64,000 nt of DNA from an uncultured Sutterella sp. (GCA_949282745.1 CASDQM010000047.1:1-64000), one strand, 5' to 3'; shown: positions 27,556 through 37,836, counted from the first letter of the stretch. The notes: generated by a model not told the origin, from the letters alone. Translations and numbers: made by a program.

Positions 27556-28593
27556 TCAAAGCGGCAGCAACACCCGAAAGACCGTGTGCCCGGGTTCGCT
27601 TTCCACGTCAATCGCGCCGCCCGCTTCACGCACGAAGGCGTCGGCAATGCTCAAGCCCAATCCGCTCCCCTCGGGACGCCCCGTCACCAAGGGATAAAAG
27701 AGCCGCTCGCGAAGCGCCTCGGGAATGCCCGGGCCCGTGTCTTCGATGAAGACGGCAAGCGCCCTTCTCACCCGACGGTTTCGCACGAATTCGTCGCGCA
27801 CGATGCGGGTGCGAAGCGTAAGCCGTCCCGCGGGGTCGTTTCCCATCGCTTCGGCCGCGTTTCTCGCAATGTTGAGAAAGACCTGCGTGAGCCGCCCCTT
27901 GTCTCCCACCACGTCGGGCGCGGAGACGTCGTAGTCCCGCACGACCGTGATCGCCGGAAATTCGTGCTCAATGAGACTGCGCACATGTTCGAGCAAAGCC
28001 GAGACGTTGCAGGGGCCCTTTTCGTTCGGACGCCGATAGGGCGCGAGAAACCGATCGACCAGCGCCTGCAGACGGTCCGCCTCTTCGCGGATGATCGCGG
28101 CGCACTCGCGGTCGTCTTCGTTCGTCAATGCGCCTTCGAGAAGTTGCGCCGCTCCACGAATGCCGCCGAGAGGATTTTTGATTTCATGCGCGAGGTTTCG
28201 CAGAAGATCGCGGGCCGCGGCGCTCGCTTCCGTCACGGCCGCTTCGCGCTCCACGCGGATCGTCTCGCCCACGTCGAGCGCCTCGAGAAAATAGCCGCCC
28301 GTCTCTTCCCGGCGAAGCGACAGCCAGGCCTTCTTTTCCTCACCGGGCCCGGGCACGAGACGGGTTGTGAGTTCCACGCGGGCGTGCTCGGAAAAGAGAC
28401 GCTCGAACCCCGTCATGTCCGGGAAATAGCGCGTGAGGGATTCGCCCGCCGCAACGCGGCTCGAGGCCCCCAGGAGCATTTCGAGCGCGGGATTGAGCGT
28501 GACGAACCGTCCCTCGTCGTCGAGGAGCCCCTGCCCCACGGCGCTTTCCGTCCAGAGGGCGTCGGGCGGCATCGTTTTCTCGGCAGCTGACAC
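27556..28593 (-). CDS. ntrB: Nitrogen sensor histidine kinase NtrB
   Basis: NtrB phosphorylates or dephosphorylates NtrC under PII control. The 345-residue cytosolic protein has an N-terminal PAS domain (about 10-115), an H-box with LAHEIKNPLGGIRGA (His about 134) and a HATPase domain (DTGPGIP, GSGLGLSIAD). No membrane segment is present, as expected. It starts with GTG at 28593 behind GAAGGA. The glnA terminator at 28607-28632 lies just upstream, so ntrBC depends on partial read-through or on a promoter that I cannot see. Confidence 0.95.
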   Translation of the reverse strand: MSAAEKTMPPDALWTESAVGQGLLDDEGRFVTLNPALEMLLGASSRVAAGESLTRYFPDMTGFERLFSEHARVELTTRLVPGPGEEKKAWLSLRREETGGYFLEALDVGETIRVEREAAVTEASAAARDLLRNLAHEIKNPLGGIRGAAQLLEGALTNEDDRECAAIIREEADRLQALVDRFLAPYRRPNEKGPCNVSALLEHVRSLIEHEFPAITVVRDYDVSAPDVVGDKGRLTQVFLNIARNAAEAMGNDPAGRLTLRTRIVRDEFVRNRRVRRALAVFIEDTGPGIPEALRERLFYPLVTGRPEGSGLGLSIADAFVREAGGAIDVESEPGHTVFRVLLPL

Positions 28594-28606
28594 TTGCGGT
28601 CCTTCA

Positions 28607-28632
28607 GAAAAAATCGGGGCCCGAAGGCCCCG
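28607..28632 (-). terminator. Terminator/attenuator after glnA
   Basis: On the minus strand CGGGGCC-TTCG-GGCCCCG is followed by ATTTTTT, 12 bp past the glnA stop. The UUCG tetraloop makes this a strong hairpin. It would keep ntrBC expression well below that of glnA. Confidence 0.88.
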
Positions 28633-28643
28633 AATTCGAACGA

Positions 28644-30056
28644 TCAGATCGAGAAGTACAGGTCGTAGTCGATCGCCGTCACGGCCATGCGTTCACGCTG
28701 GACGTCCTTCATCTTGAGCTCGATGTAGCTGTCGATGAATTCGTCCGAGAACACGCCGCCGCGGGTCAGGAACTCGCGGTCTTCGTCGAGCGCCATGAGG
28801 GCGTCGTAGAGCGAGGGCGCCACGGTCGGGATCTTGGCGTTTTCTTCGGGCGGCAGGTCGTAGAGGTTCTTGTCGGCCGCTTCGCCCGGATGGATCTTGT
28901 TCTGAATCCCGTCGAGACCCGCCATGAGCATGGCGGCAAAGCCGAGGTAGGGGTTGCAGAGCGGATCGGGGAAGCGCACTTCGACGCGGCGGGCCTTCGG
29001 GTTCGTCACGTGCGGAATGCGGATCGAAGCCGAACGGTTGCAGGCGGAGTAGGCGAGCTTCACCGGCGCTTCAAAGCCCGGCACGAGGCGCTTGTAGGAG
29101 TTCGTACCCGGATTCGTGATGGCGTTCAAGGCGCGGGCGTGCTTGATGATGCCGCCGATGTAGTAGAGCGCCATGTCGGAGAGGCCAGAGTAGCCGTTGC
29201 CGGAGAAGAGGTTCTGACCGTCCTTCCAGATCGACTGATGGACGTGCATGCCCGAACCGTTGTCGCCTTCGAGGGGCTTCGGCATGAACGTGGCGGTCTT
29301 GCCGAAGGCGGCGGCGACGTTCCAGACCGTGTACTTCACGATCTGCGTCCAGTCGGCGCGCTCGACAAGGGTCGAGAACTTCGTGCCGATTTCGCACTGG
29401 CCGGCGCAACCCACTTCGTGGTGGTGGATTTCAACGGGCACGCCCTGCTGTTCGATGAGGGTGCACATTTCGGAACGAATGTCGGCGAAGCTGTCGACCG
29501 GGGAGACCGGGAAGTAGCCGCCCTTCATGCGGTTGCGGTGGCCGAGGTTGCCGCCTTCGAGGTCAAGACCCGAGGACCAGGGGGCTTCTTCGGAATCGAT
29601 CTTGTAGAAGCTTTCGCCCGGGGCGTGCTTCCAGCGGATGCCGTCAAAAATGAAAAATTCGGGTTCGGGCCCGAAGAAGGCTTCGTCACCGATCCCGGTG
29701 CTCTTCAAATAGGCTTCGGCTCGCTTCGCGATCGAACGCGGGTCGCGGGCGTAGCCCTTGCCCGTGGAGGGTTCGAGGACGTCGCAGGTGAAGATGAGCG
29801 TGTTCACTTCACGGAAGGGGTCCATGCGGGCGCTCGAGGGATCGGGCAGAAGAAGCATGTCGGACGCTTCAATGCCGCGCCAGCCCGCAAAGGACGAACC
29901 GTCAAAGGGCTGTCCGAGTTCAAACGTGTCCTCGTCGATGCGAGAGGCCGGCACCGTAAGGTGCATTTCCTTGCCGGAAATGTCGGTGAAACGAAGGTCG
30001 ACGTACTTGACGTCGTTGTCCTTCAACATCTGCAGAGCGTCCGCAGCGGTCGTCAT
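28644..30056 (-). CDS. glnA: Glutamine synthetase, type I
   Basis: GlnA condenses ammonia and glutamate to glutamine with ATP. The 470-residue protein is a GSI-beta enzyme: the adenylylation loop [10 protein letters not shown] places its Tyr at about 397, as in E. coli. The active-site segments [30 protein letters not shown] and NRSASIRIP are all present, and the ATG at 30056 follows TAGGAGAA. Transcription is probably driven by the sigma-54 promoter at 30122-30137 under NtrC, and activity by adenylylation. Confidence 0.98.
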   Translation of the reverse strand: MTTAADALQMLKDNDVKYVDLRFTDISGKEMHLTVPASRIDEDTFELGQPFDGSSFAGWRGIEASDMLLLPDPSSARMDPFREVNTLIFTCDVLEPSTGKGYARDPRSIAKRAEAYLKSTGIGDEAFFGPEPEFFIFDGIRWKHAPGESFYKIDSEEAPWSSGLDLEGGNLGHRNRMKGGYFPVSPVDSFADIRSEMCTLIEQQGVPVEIHHHEVGCAGQCEIGTKFSTLVERADWTQIVKYTVWNVAAAFGKTATFMPKPLEGDNGSGMHVHQSIWKDGQNLFSGNGYSGLSDMALYYIGGIIKHARALNAITNPGTNSYKRLVPGFEAPVKLAYSACNRSASIRIPHVTNPKARRVEVRFPDPLCNPYLGFAAMLMAGLDGIQNKIHPGEAADKNLYDLPPEENAKIPTVAPSLYDALMALDEDREFLTRGGVFSDEFIDSYIELKMKDVQRERMAVTAIDYDLYFSI

Positions 30057-30121
30057 GATGTGTTCTCCTAAAGACGTTTTGACGCGGTCCCGTCACCGTG
30101 ACGGGTCGTACCCAATTAGTG

Positions 30122-30137
30122 AGCAAACGGCGTGCCA
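30122..30137 (-). promoter_or_regulatory. Sigma-54 (RpoN) promoter of glnA
   Basis: On the minus strand TGGCAC-N5-TTGCT matches the -24/-12 consensus (TGGCAC-N5-TTGCW) perfectly. It lies 66 bp upstream of the glnA ATG. A perfect 7-bp repeat (CCCGTCA-CCG-TGACGGG, 30089-30105) sits in the leader downstream. I could not identify NtrC boxes with certainty in the 60 bp upstream. Confidence 0.88.
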
Positions 30138-30198
30138 AAATTTCGAAAGGGACTCGTTTTTCGCAAGGAGGGTGCGCCGCAAAGCGACGCGCCTCCTC

Positions 30199-30230
30199 AA
30201 AAAAAGAGGAGACCCAAGATGGATCTCCTC
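30199..30230 (-). terminator. Terminator of the rph-rdgB-hemW operon
   Basis: On the minus strand a 7-bp stem (GAGGAGA with TCTCCTC, 11-base loop) is followed by seven T residues, about 80 bp past the hemW stop. Confidence 0.78.
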
Positions 30231-30311
30231 ATTATGCTCTGAATTGGTGCGCGGACTGCACCGCCCGCACCGACTTTTTGCGTTTGGACCAACGCGCCGA
30301 GTTTGTCGTCG

Positions 30312-31460
30312 TCAGAGAAAGGCTTCCTGCACGCTCGAGAGGAAGGCAAAGCCGCGCGGACTCGTACCGATTCGGTCGGACTCCGTCGTCCAAAGCCCGT
30401 CCTTTTGGAGCGCTGCCACCGTGTCCGCAATCACGTCGTCCGAGAGACCCGTGCGCTCCGTCCAGAGACGCTTCGAGACGCCCGCCGTCAGACGGAGCGC
30501 ATTCAGCATGAATTCGAAGGGGAGCTCCTCTTCCGTGACGCGGCGCTTTTCTTCATAAGGTTCCGACCCTTCTTCGACCGCGCGCATGTAGCGCTCGGGA
30601 TTCGCAAAGCGGGCCGCACGAAAGACGCCGTCTTCCGTCGTCACTTTTCCGTGGGCGCCCGCCCCAACAGCCAGATAATCGCCGAAGGTCCAGTAGTTGA
30701 GATTATGTCGACATGTTTCGCCCGACTTAGCGTAACCCGAGACTTCGTAGCGCTCAAAGCCCGCCTGAGCGAGGAGACCCACGACCGCCTCCTGCAGATC
30801 CGCCGCAAGGTCTTCGTCAGGGAGTCCTTCGGGGACACGCTTTGCGAAGGCCGTCCCCGTTTCAATCGTGAGCTGATAGCAGGAAACATGCGTCGTCTTC
30901 GATTCGACGAGTTGTGCGACTTCGTCTCGAAGGCGCTCGACCGTCTCATGGGGAAGACCGAACATCAGGTCCGCATTGACGCGCGGAAAGATCTTCACGG
31001 CTTTTTCGAGTGCGCGGACCGCGGCCGCCCGATCGTGAATGCGGCCGAGACGTTTGAGAGAGGCATCGTCAAAGCTCTGAATCCCGAGCGAAAGCCGATT
31101 GACGCCGGCTTTCGCATAGGCTTCGAACTTCGCTTCGTCGGCCGTTCCGGGATTCGCCTCCATCGAGATTTCCGCGTCGTGCGCGACGGGAACGCGCGCG
31201 CGTATGCCCTCGAGGAGTGTCGTGAAACCTTCCGCGCTCATGAGGGAGGGCGTTCCGCCCCCAAAGTAGATCGTTTGGATTTCCCGACCGCCCGCGAATT
31301 CAGCTTCCCGTTCGAGTTCACAAAGGAGCGCCTTGACGTAGCGCTCCTCGGGAACCGCCCCCGACGCGTGCGAATTGAAGTCGCAGTAAGGACACTTTCG
31401 CACGCACAAGGGCCAGTGCACGTAGAGCGACAGAGGGATCGCCTTGGGATTCAGTGTCAC
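30312..31460 (-). CDS. hemW: Heme chaperone HemW (radical SAM, HemN-like)
   Basis: The 382-residue protein has the radical-SAM motif CVRKCPYC (Cys19, 23, 26) and the HNLNYW motif (HNxxYW) typical of heme-binding HemW, which separates it from true coproporphyrinogen dehydrogenase HemN. HemW delivers heme to respiratory proteins. The GTG at 31460 overlaps the rdgB stop by four bases (GTGA) and gives the family N-terminus; the frame stays open upstream inside rdgB, but that stretch is not protein-like. The rph-rdgB-hemW order is typical for beta-proteobacteria. Confidence 0.94.
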   Translation of the reverse strand: MTLNPKAIPLSLYVHWPLCVRKCPYCDFNSHASGAVPEERYVKALLCELEREAEFAGGREIQTIYFGGGTPSLMSAEGFTTLLEGIRARVPVAHDAEISMEANPGTADEAKFEAYAKAGVNRLSLGIQSFDDASLKRLGRIHDRAAAVRALEKAVKIFPRVNADLMFGLPHETVERLRDEVAQLVESKTTHVSCYQLTIETGTAFAKRVPEGLPDEDLAADLQEAVVGLLAQAGFERYEVSGYAKSGETCRHNLNYWTFGDYLAVGAGAHGKVTTEDGVFRAARFANPERYMRAVEEGSEPYEEKRRVTEEELPFEFMLNALRLTAGVSKRLWTERTGLSDDVIADTVAALQKDGLWTTESDRIGTSPRGFAFLSSVQEAFL

Positions 31461-32062
31461 GCCCAACCCCAGCGCTTGGCAAGAAGTCCCGCCATTTCCC
31501 GCAAGGCGGCGCCGCGGTGACTCAGGCGATTCTTCTCTTCCGCGGAAAGGGACGCCGCGGTCTTGCCGCAGGCGGGAACGTAGAAGTGCGGGTCGTAGCC
31601 AAAGCCCCCTTCCCCTTCGGGCGTCTCCTGAATTTCTCCTTCCCAGAAGCCGTAGGCGACAAGCGGCTCGGGATCGTCGGAGTGACGCACGGCCACGAGC
31701 ACGCAGGTGTAGTGGGCCTTTCGGTCGGTTTTGCCCTTCAACTTTTCGATGAGGAGCCGATTGTTCGCGGCGTCGCTCTTGGGTTCGCCCGCAAAGCGCG
31801 CGGAATGCACGCCCGGGAGCCCTCCGAGGGCATCGACGCACACGCCCGAATCGTCCGCCATGGCGGGAAGCCCCGTTTCCTTCGCGGCGTGGCGGGCCTT
31901 CGCGAGGCAGTTTTCAATGAAGGTCTCAAAGGGTTCGGCGCATTCCGATACCCCAAGCTCCCCCTGCGGAAGCACCGTCACGCCCATGGGGGCGAACATC
32001 GCGCGGAATTCACGGAGTTTTCCGGCGTTGTTCGACGCGAGCACGAGTTTCTTTTCGATCAT
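31457..32062 (-). CDS. rdgB: XTP/dITP (non-canonical purine NTP) pyrophosphatase
   Basis: RdgB hydrolyses dITP, XTP and related bases to keep them out of DNA. The 201-residue protein has the [10 protein letters not shown] nucleotide-binding start (about 10-19), [13 protein letters not shown] (about 68-80) and GGFGYDP (about 150). It overlaps rph upstream and hemW downstream by four bases each (ATGA and GTGA), so the three-gene operon is tightly coupled. Confidence 0.97.
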   Translation of the reverse strand: MIEKKLVLASNNAGKLREFRAMFAPMGVTVLPQGELGVSECAEPFETFIENCLAKARHAAKETGLPAMADDSGVCVDALGGLPGVHSARFAGEPKSDAANNRLLIEKLKGKTDRKAHYTCVLVAVRHSDDPEPLVAYGFWEGEIQETPEGEGGFGYDPHFYVPACGKTAASLSAEEKNRLSHRGAALREMAGLLAKRWGWA

Positions 32063-32796
32063 TTGCCTTCCTCCTCAAAGACCGCGCGTTGCGCGGCCTG
32101 AATTTCTTCGTTCCCCTTTCGGGCGAGGCGCAACAATTCCATGAGCTCCGCTTCGCTGAAGGGCGCGCCTTCGGCCGTCCCCTGAATTTCGACGAAACCG
32201 CCCTCGCCCGTCAGCACGACGTTCATGTCGGTGCCGCAGCCGCTGTCTTCGACGTAGTTGAGGTCCAGAACCGGACGGCCGTCCACAACGCCCACCGAAA
32301 TGGCGCTCACCTGCGTGCGGATCGGATCGGTCGCGATCATGCCCTTTTGAAGCATGACGTTCACGGCGTCGCGAAGCGCCACCCAGGCGCCGGCGATCGA
32401 GGCGCAGCGCGTGCCGCCGTCCGCCTGCAAAACGTCGCAGTCGAGTTGAATCGTGTATTCGCCGAGGAGCTTGCGGTCGACCACGGCGCGAAGCGAACGG
32501 CCGATCAAACGCTGAATTTCCTGCGTGCGGCCCGACTGCTTGCCGCGGGCCGCTTCGCGGTCCGTGCGGGTTCCCGTCGAACGGGGAAGCAGACCGTACT
32601 CGGCCGTGACCCAGCCTTCGCCCCGGCCCTGCAGGAATTTCGGTACGCCCGCCGTCACGGAGGCGGTGCAGAGCACTTTGGTGTCGCCCGCACACACGAG
32701 AACGCTACCTTCGGCGTACTTCGTGTAGTGGCGAAGGAAAGTGAGGGGACGCTTTTCGTCAGCGCGACGACCGTCGCGGCGCAATGTTTCGCTCAT
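32059..32796 (-). CDS. rph: Ribonuclease PH
   Basis: RNase PH trims tRNA 3' ends by phosphorolysis. The 245-residue protein has the family features [18 protein letters not shown] (start), the phosphate-site Arg-rich segment [19 protein letters not shown], given here by its core GTRTDREAA, and the SGCGTDMN motif near 185. The start at 32796 ([11 protein letters not shown]) follows AAAGGA. The open frame extends far upstream but that part is antisense to yicC and not real. Its promoter lies in the 198-bp gap shared with the divergent yicC. Confidence 0.96.
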   Translation of the reverse strand: MSETLRRDGRRADEKRPLTFLRHYTKYAEGSVLVCAGDTKVLCTASVTAGVPKFLQGRGEGWVTAEYGLLPRSTGTRTDREAARGKQSGRTQEIQRLIGRSLRAVVDRKLLGEYTIQLDCDVLQADGGTRCASIAGAWVALRDAVNVMLQKGMIATDPIRTQVSAISVGVVDGRPVLDLNYVEDSGCGTDMNVVLTGEGGFVEIQGTAEGAPFSEAELMELLRLARKGNEEIQAAQRAVFEEEGK

Positions 32797-32994
32797 GGAA
32801 AATCCTTTGTCCGTTGATTTTGGTGTGCCGACATTGTAGACGTTGCCCGCGGGGCTTTTTCCGTCCGGCCCGTCGAATCGTCCTCTCGTTGCTTTTCCGA
32901 ACGGTCGCACGCCCATTCGCGCTACAATTGCGCACCCCTTCGCGGAAAGCTTTTCTCTTTTTCCGCATTCACCACTGAATTCATACCGAAAGAC

Positions 32995-33897
32995 ATGCCC
33001 ACGATTGCCAGCATGACCGGCTACGGCGTGGCGACGGGTAAGACGCCCGTCGGCGTCGCCACGGTCGAATGCCGTTCCGTCAACAGCCGTTTTCTCGACC
33101 TCAACCTTCGCCTCTGCGAAGAGCTCCGCTTTGTCGAACCCGTCCTTCGCGAAGCCCTGCAAAAGCGCCTGACGCGCGGCAAGGTGGAAGTCCGCGTGAC
33201 GCTTCGCGCCGACGAAGCGGCGGCCCCGACGGCGCTTCACGCCGACGTTCTCTCGCGCATGCTTGCGCTGCAGGCCTCGGTTCTCAAGGCCGCGCCCGAC
33301 GCCAAGCCCCTTTCCGTCGCGGAAATCCTGGCGCTCCCCGGCGTCGCCGCCCAGCCCGAAGCGTCCGAAGACGAAGTCCGCACGGCGGTCGTTGAGCTCT
33401 TTGAGCGCGCCTTCTCGGACTTTCTCGCTGCCCGTACACGCGAGGGCGAAGCCTTGAAGCACGTCTTTCTCAAGAACTGCGAAAACATCCTCGAAATCGT
33501 CGGGGACGTTGAAAAGCGCATGCCCGAAATTCACGAGCATCTGCGCGCGAAACTCCAGGAACGCCTTGAAACGGCGCTTGCCGAAGCGCTCACCGAAAAG
33601 AGCACGCTCTCGCGCGAAGAAGTATCCGACCGCATTCGTCAGGAAGTGACGCTCTATGCGCTTCGCATGGACGTATCGGAAGAAATCAACCGTCTTCGCA
33701 CGCATGTGCGCGAAGTCCGCGCTACGCTCGAGAAAGGCGGGGTCGTTGGACGTCGCCTCGACTTCATGACGCAGGAAATGAACCGCGAAGCCAATACGCT
33801 CGGCTCCAAGGCGGCCGCGATCGAAATGACGCAGGCCTCGATTGCGCTTAAGCTCAACATCGATCAGATGCGCGAGCAACTCCAAAATCTCGAATGA
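32995..33897 (+). CDS. yicC: YicC family endoribonuclease
   Basis: YicC-family proteins are endoribonucleases linked to small-RNA turnover and stationary-phase fitness. The 300-residue protein has the signature N-terminus SMTGYGVA (about 5-12), [11 protein letters not shown] (about 28-38) and the C-terminal [13 protein letters not shown] (DUF1732, about 258-270), both halves being intact. Its last codons overlap an upstream possible start of gmk (ATGA), and yicC-gmk-rpoZ form an operon with spoT, an order widely kept in proteobacteria. Confidence 0.94.
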   Translation: MPTIASMTGYGVATGKTPVGVATVECRSVNSRFLDLNLRLCEELRFVEPVLREALQKRLTRGKVEVRVTLRADEAAAPTALHADVLSRMLALQASVLKAAPDAKPLSVAEILALPGVAAQPEASEDEVRTAVVELFERAFSDFLAARTREGEALKHVFLKNCENILEIVGDVEKRMPEIHEHLRAKLQERLETALAEALTEKSTLSREEVSDRIRQEVTLYALRMDVSEEINRLRTHVREVRATLEKGGVVGRRLDFMTQEMNREANTLGSKAAAIEMTQASIALKLNIDQMREQLQNLE

Positions 33898-33914
33898 CGA
33901 CGGAGGACTTTTCC

Positions 33915-34550
33915 ATGACCGAAGCCAAACAGTACTCGGGCCGCCTCTTTCTCGTGACGGCGCCTTCCGGAGCGGGGAAATCCTCGCTCGTCAATGCGCT
34001 TCTCAAGATGGAGCCCGACATCAAGCTCTCCATTTCGCACACGACGCGCGCGCCGCGTCCGGGCGAGGAAAACGGCCGCGAATATCACTTCGTTACGGTC
34101 GAAGAGTTCGAAGCGATGAAGGATCGCGGCGAATTTCTCGAGTCCGCGCTCGTTCACGGCAACTACTACGGCACGAGCCGCGTGTGGATTGAAGAGCAGA
34201 TGAGTGTCGGCAACGACGTTCTCCTCGAAATCGACTGGCAGGGCGCCCGTCAGGTTCGCGAACGCTTTGCCGACACCGTCGGGATCTTCATTCTGCCTCC
34301 GTCCATCGAAGCGCTCGAGTGGCGCCTGCACCACCGCGGCACGGATTCCGAGCAGACCATCACGCGTCGCTTGCTTGGCGCCGGGGCTGAAATGGCCCAT
34401 GCGCCCGAATTCGAGTACGTTATAATCAACGAAGATTTTGACGTGGCGCTCTCGCAAATTCGCGCCGTCGTCATTGCCAGTCGACTTGCCTACGGCCAGC
34501 AGGCCGTCCGTCATCGCGACACGCTTGCGGCGCTCGGCGTTCCGGTCTGA
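33915..34550 (+). CDS. gmk: Guanylate kinase
   Basis: Gmk phosphorylates GMP to GDP. The 211-residue protein has the P-loop APSGAGKSS (about 14-22), the GMP-binding [11 protein letters not shown] (about 45-55) with Y-x-x-F segments, and the lid RRL. ATG 33915 has CGGAGGA at ideal spacing; an alternative ATG at 33894 overlaps the yicC stop and would add seven residues. Confidence 0.96.
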   Translation: MTEAKQYSGRLFLVTAPSGAGKSSLVNALLKMEPDIKLSISHTTRAPRPGEENGREYHFVTVEEFEAMKDRGEFLESALVHGNYYGTSRVWIEEQMSVGNDVLLEIDWQGARQVRERFADTVGIFILPPSIEALEWRLHHRGTDSEQTITRRLLGAGAEMAHAPEFEYVIINEDFDVALSQIRAVVIASRLAYGQQAVRHRDTLAALGVPV

Positions 34551-34601
34551 GTGAAAACCTGTTCGACTCCCCCCACTTACTTCGAATAAGATAGGAATTT
34601 C

Positions 34602-34802
34602 ATGGCTCGCATTACTGTTGAAGACTGCCTCAAGAAGATCCCCAACCGCTTCCAGATGGTCCTGACGGCCGCCTACCGCGCCCGTCAGATTTCGCAGGGC
34701 TACGCCCCGAAGGTGGACTGCAAGGACAAGCCCGCCGTCATCGCTCTGCGCGAAGTGGCGCAGGGTGAGGTCGGCGTCGAACTCCTCAAGCGGATTCACT
34801 GA
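34602..34802 (+). CDS. rpoZ: RNA polymerase omega subunit
   Basis: The 66-residue protein starts [17 protein letters not shown] and has the conserved ARQISQG helix that wraps the beta' C-terminus. Omega helps RNA polymerase assembly and forms one ppGpp site, which suits its place directly before spoT. The terminator at 34827-34877 follows. Confidence 0.97.
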   Translation: MARITVEDCLKKIPNRFQMVLTAAYRARQISQGYAPKVDCKDKPAVIALREVAQGEVGVELLKRIH

Positions 34803-34826
34803 TCGTTCGCCCCGCGATACTGATTT

Positions 34827-34877
34827 CGGCCAGACGGAAGTGCGTTGAGAGCTTCTCCCGTCTGGCCGTTTGTTTTT
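34827..34877 (+). terminator. Terminator after rpoZ
   Basis: A perfect 11-bp stem (CGGCCAGACGG with CCGTCTGGCCG, 20-base loop) is followed by TTTGTTTTT. It would separate gmk-rpoZ transcripts from spoT, which then needs its own promoter or read-through. Confidence 0.88.
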
Positions 34878-35010
34878 CCCGGTCCGACCGGACGGCCGCC
34901 TCGGCAGTGGCGAAGACCCAAACACAAACAAGAAAAACGGTCGCGCAGGCTACGCACCGCACGACCCGCCCCCTCCAACGAAGGGGCCCAATCCCTCAAG
35001 GAAGGCTTTT

Positions 35011-37377
35011 ATGACTCAGCCTCAGGACAAATTCTCCGAAGATCTCTACGCGACACGGGACGATGCCGCGCCGAAAACCACGCCGGCGGCCGCAGCGCCG
35101 CGTACGATCGCTCGTTTTGATCCGAAGGCCTTCTTGCGCCGTACCTTTGTAGAGCCCCCGACCTCCAACGAAATGCCCGACGCGGACTTGCCGCTCTTTA
35201 CGGCAAAGCCCGTCGCGACGCTCGCGACGGCAAGCGACCTGATCGAGCGCTGCAAGCAGTACATGTCGGAAGCCGAAGTCGCCAAGGTACGCGAAGCCTA
35301 CCGTTACGCCGACAGCGCGCACCTCGGGCAATTCCGAAAGTCGGGCGAGCCCTACATTACCCACCCGATCGCAGTCGCGACGATCCTCGCCTCCTGGAAG
35401 CTTGACGCCCCGACGATTCAGGCGGGGCTCATGCACGACGTGCTCGAAGACACGCCGCTCAGCAAGCAGGAAATGGCCGAACGCTTCGGCATTCAGGTGG
35501 CGGAATTGGTGGACGGCGTCTCGAAGCTCGACAAACTCCGCTTCGCCTCGAACGAAATCGCCCAGGCGGAGAGTTTTCGCAAGATGCTTCTCGCCATGGC
35601 GCGGGACGTCCGCGTGATTCTCGTGAAGCTTGCCGACCGTCTCCACAACATGCGCACCTTGGGTGTCATGCGCCCCGAAAAGCGCGCCCGCATCGGGAAA
35701 GAAACGCTCGACATCTACGTGCCGATCGCGCACCGGCTCGGTCTCAACAAGGTCTTCCGGGAACTTCAGGAACTCTCCTTTGCGAACCGTTATCCCTTCC
35801 GCTACCGGGTCCTCTACGAAAACATTCTTCTGCGGCGCAACAACCGCCGCACGATTCTCGAAAAGATCCTCGCAGAAACGAAGGAGATTCTTCCGAAGTA
35901 CGGCATCCGCGCCCGCGTCATCGGCCGCGACAAGACGATCTACGGCATCTACAACAAGATGCGCGAAAATCATCAGTCCTTCTCCGAAGCGCTCGACATC
36001 TACGGCTTCCGCGTGATCGTGCGCACGAAGGAAGACTGTTACCGTACGTTGGGTGCTCTGCACGCGCTCTACAAGCCCGTGCATCACCGCTTCAAGGACT
36101 TCATCGCGATCCCGAAGACAAACGGCTATCAGAGTCTGCACACGACCGTGATCGGGCCCTCCGGGACGCCCATTGAGTACCAGATCCGCACCGAAGAGAT
36201 GCACCGTACGAACGAGGACGGCATCCTCACGCACTGGCTCTACCATCAGGACGCCTACTCGACCGACATGCAGGCACGAACCACGGCGTGGCTACAGAGC
36301 CTTCTCGAGATTCAGCGCACGAGTCAGGACAGTACGGAATTCCTCGACAACATCAAGGTCGACCTCTTCCCCGACCGTGTCTACGTCTTTACGCCGAAGG
36401 GACGCATCGTTTCGCTTCCGCGCGGCTCGACGCCGATCGACTTCGCCTACCAGATCCACACGGACGTGGGGAATCATGCCGAATCCGCGAAGATCAACGG
36501 CGAACACCGTCCGCTCGAAACGACGCTTCAGAACGGCGACATCGTCGAGATCGTGACGAATCCCAATGCAGGACCGTCGCCCGCATGGCTCGACTACGTC
36601 CACTCCGGACGCGCCCGCGCCGAAGTGCGACAGTTCCTTCGCAATTGTCAGTTTGAAGACGCCGTGCGGCTCGGACGGCTTGCGCTCGAAGAAGCGGCCA
36701 AGGAAAACAACGTTCGTCTCGACGAAATTCCCGAGCACGTCTGGCGCAGCTTCACGAAGAAGGAAGTGAACGCCGACAGCCTCGCGTCGCTTTACGCCAA
36801 CATCGGGCTCGGAAAGGAACTGCCCGCCACGATGCTGCGGCGTCTCGTGAACTTTGCCCAAAGCAACAAGGCGGTTGAAACCGAGCGGGAACTCCCGCCC
36901 GTGCAGATCAAGGGAAATCAGGGCGCGGCCGTGCAGCTCTCCACTTGTTGCCACCCGATTCCGGGCGACAAGATCACGGGCTTTACGCGTCCGGGGCATG
37001 GTCTGAGCGTCCACCGTGCGGACTGCCCGCACGCGGTGCACGGTCAGACGGCCGATGCCAAGCGTTGGATGACGGTCGAATGGGGTGAAACTCGGCCGGG
37101 CGCCATGTTCTCCGTGCCGATCGACATTCGCGTCGCGGACATGCACACGGCGCTCGCCCAGATCACGGCCGCGGTCGCGCAGTCGAACTCTTCAATCGTG
37201 GGCGTTTCTATGACGGAAGAGGATGATCCCGAGAAGCTCGTTCGTCTCACGATTCTCGTTCGCGACAAGGGCCACCTCATGCATGTCATGCGCACGATCG
37301 GTCAGCGGCCCGTCGTCATGAAGGTGAAGCGCGTCCTTGAGGCGGGCTTGCCGCCCAAGAAAAAGAAAGGTGCTTAA
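35011..37377 (+). CDS. spoT: Bifunctional (p)ppGpp synthetase/hydrolase SpoT
   Basis: The 788-residue protein has an HD hydrolase domain (HDVLEDT near 142-148), a synthetase domain (RDKTIYGIYNKM near 310, FKDFIAIPKTNGYQSLHT near 365, given by its core PKTNGYQSL), a TGS domain (from about 455, VYVFTPKGRI) and a C-terminal ACT domain. The hydrolase residues are intact. It sets ppGpp levels in starvation. The start at 35011 follows AAGGAAGG; about 95 residues before the HD domain are poorly conserved. It is the last gene of the yicC-gmk-rpoZ-spoT group and borders the lower-GC island at 37.4 kb. Confidence 0.96.
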   Translation: MTQPQDKFSEDLYATRDDAAPKTTPAAAAPRTIARFDPKAFLRRTFVEPPTSNEMPDADLPLFTAKPVATLATASDLIERCKQYMSEAEVAKVREAYRYADSAHLGQFRKSGEPYITHPIAVATILASWKLDAPTIQAGLMHDVLEDTPLSKQEMAERFGIQVAELVDGVSKLDKLRFASNEIAQAESFRKMLLAMARDVRVILVKLADRLHNMRTLGVMRPEKRARIGKETLDIYVPIAHRLGLNKVFRELQELSFANRYPFRYRVLYENILLRRNNRRTILEKILAETKEILPKYGIRARVIGRDKTIYGIYNKMRENHQSFSEALDIYGFRVIVRTKEDCYRTLGALHALYKPVHHRFKDFIAIPKTNGYQSLHTTVIGPSGTPIEYQIRTEEMHRTNEDGILTHWLYHQDAYSTDMQARTTAWLQSLLEIQRTSQDSTEFLDNIKVDLFPDRVYVFTPKGRIVSLPRGSTPIDFAYQIHTDVGNHAESAKINGEHRPLETTLQNGDIVEIVTNPNAGPSPAWLDYVHSGRARAEVRQFLRNCQFEDAVRLGRLALEEAAKENNVRLDEIPEHVWRSFTKKEVNADSLASLYANIGLGKELPATMLRRLVNFAQSNKAVETERELPPVQIKGNQGAAVQLSTCCHPIPGDKITGFTRPGHGLSVHRADCPHAVHGQTADAKRWMTVEWGETRPGAMFSVPIDIRVADMHTALAQITAAVAQSNSSIVGVSMTEEDDPEKLVRLTILVRDKGHLMHVMRTIGQRPVVMKVKRVLEAGLPPKKKKGA

Positions 37378-37836
37378 AGGATATGTGTGGTTTGAGTAAC
37401 CCGATCATACTTACCCCTACGGGCGGTTGGGTAACGAAACTGCGCCTTAAAGCGAACCAGTTGGATGAAGGCGAACATGTTCCTCAAACTCTGGAAGTCG
37501 AAGGAGCGGCGAAGCTGGAGCTTTATCTTGTTGTTGACAGCCTCCAATCAAACTTTGCTCAAGCCGTCCTACGAGCGCTCGACACTGTCCCGGAAGCATG
37601 GTGCTGAACTCCTAACATGGGACCCAAACAGAGCGAAAAATGGGATTAGGTAGTGCTTAACCGTTTGGAGACACCATCGTGCCCTGGGAATGTTTTGTCT
37701 AGGCTGGGGTTCACAGGGACGGGGGTTGGTTTTGCCCACAACTATCCCTGACGTTCCAAAATCCTAATTCTTTGCCCAACTATACATTTTCCTGACATAA
37801 TCACACTGTGTGAGACTCGAGCCTTAAGACTGACGT
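37378..37836. other. 459-bp stretch without a recognised gene
   Basis: The stretch between spoT and the protease gene has intermediate base composition (about 50% GC falling toward the right). Two short overlapping frames (37383-37607 and 37465-37653) have no ribosome-binding sites and no recognisable product. An imperfect GTTTGAG...CTCAAAC pair (about 37390 and 37480) and several G-rich runs near 37700 suggest structure. I compared it by eye with tmRNA, RNase P RNA, 6S RNA, 4.5S RNA and group II intron landmarks and found none. It may be a decayed mobile element or an unknown RNA. Confidence 0.5.

Noticed and set aside
30312-31841. Longer HemW of 509 residues
   Set aside because: The first 127 residues overlap rdgB in another frame and are Arg-rich without family match; the GTG overlapping the rdgB stop gives the correct N-terminus.
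37383-37653. Two short frames (74 and 62 codons) after spoT
   Set aside because: Neither has a ribosome site or protein-like composition; they overlap each other in different frames. I keep the stretch as unexplained.
37378-37836. Possible tmRNA, RNase P RNA, 6S RNA, 4.5S RNA or group II intron
   Set aside because: None of the conserved landmarks of these RNAs (for example the RNase P GAGGAAAGTCC core or intron domain V) could be found by eye.
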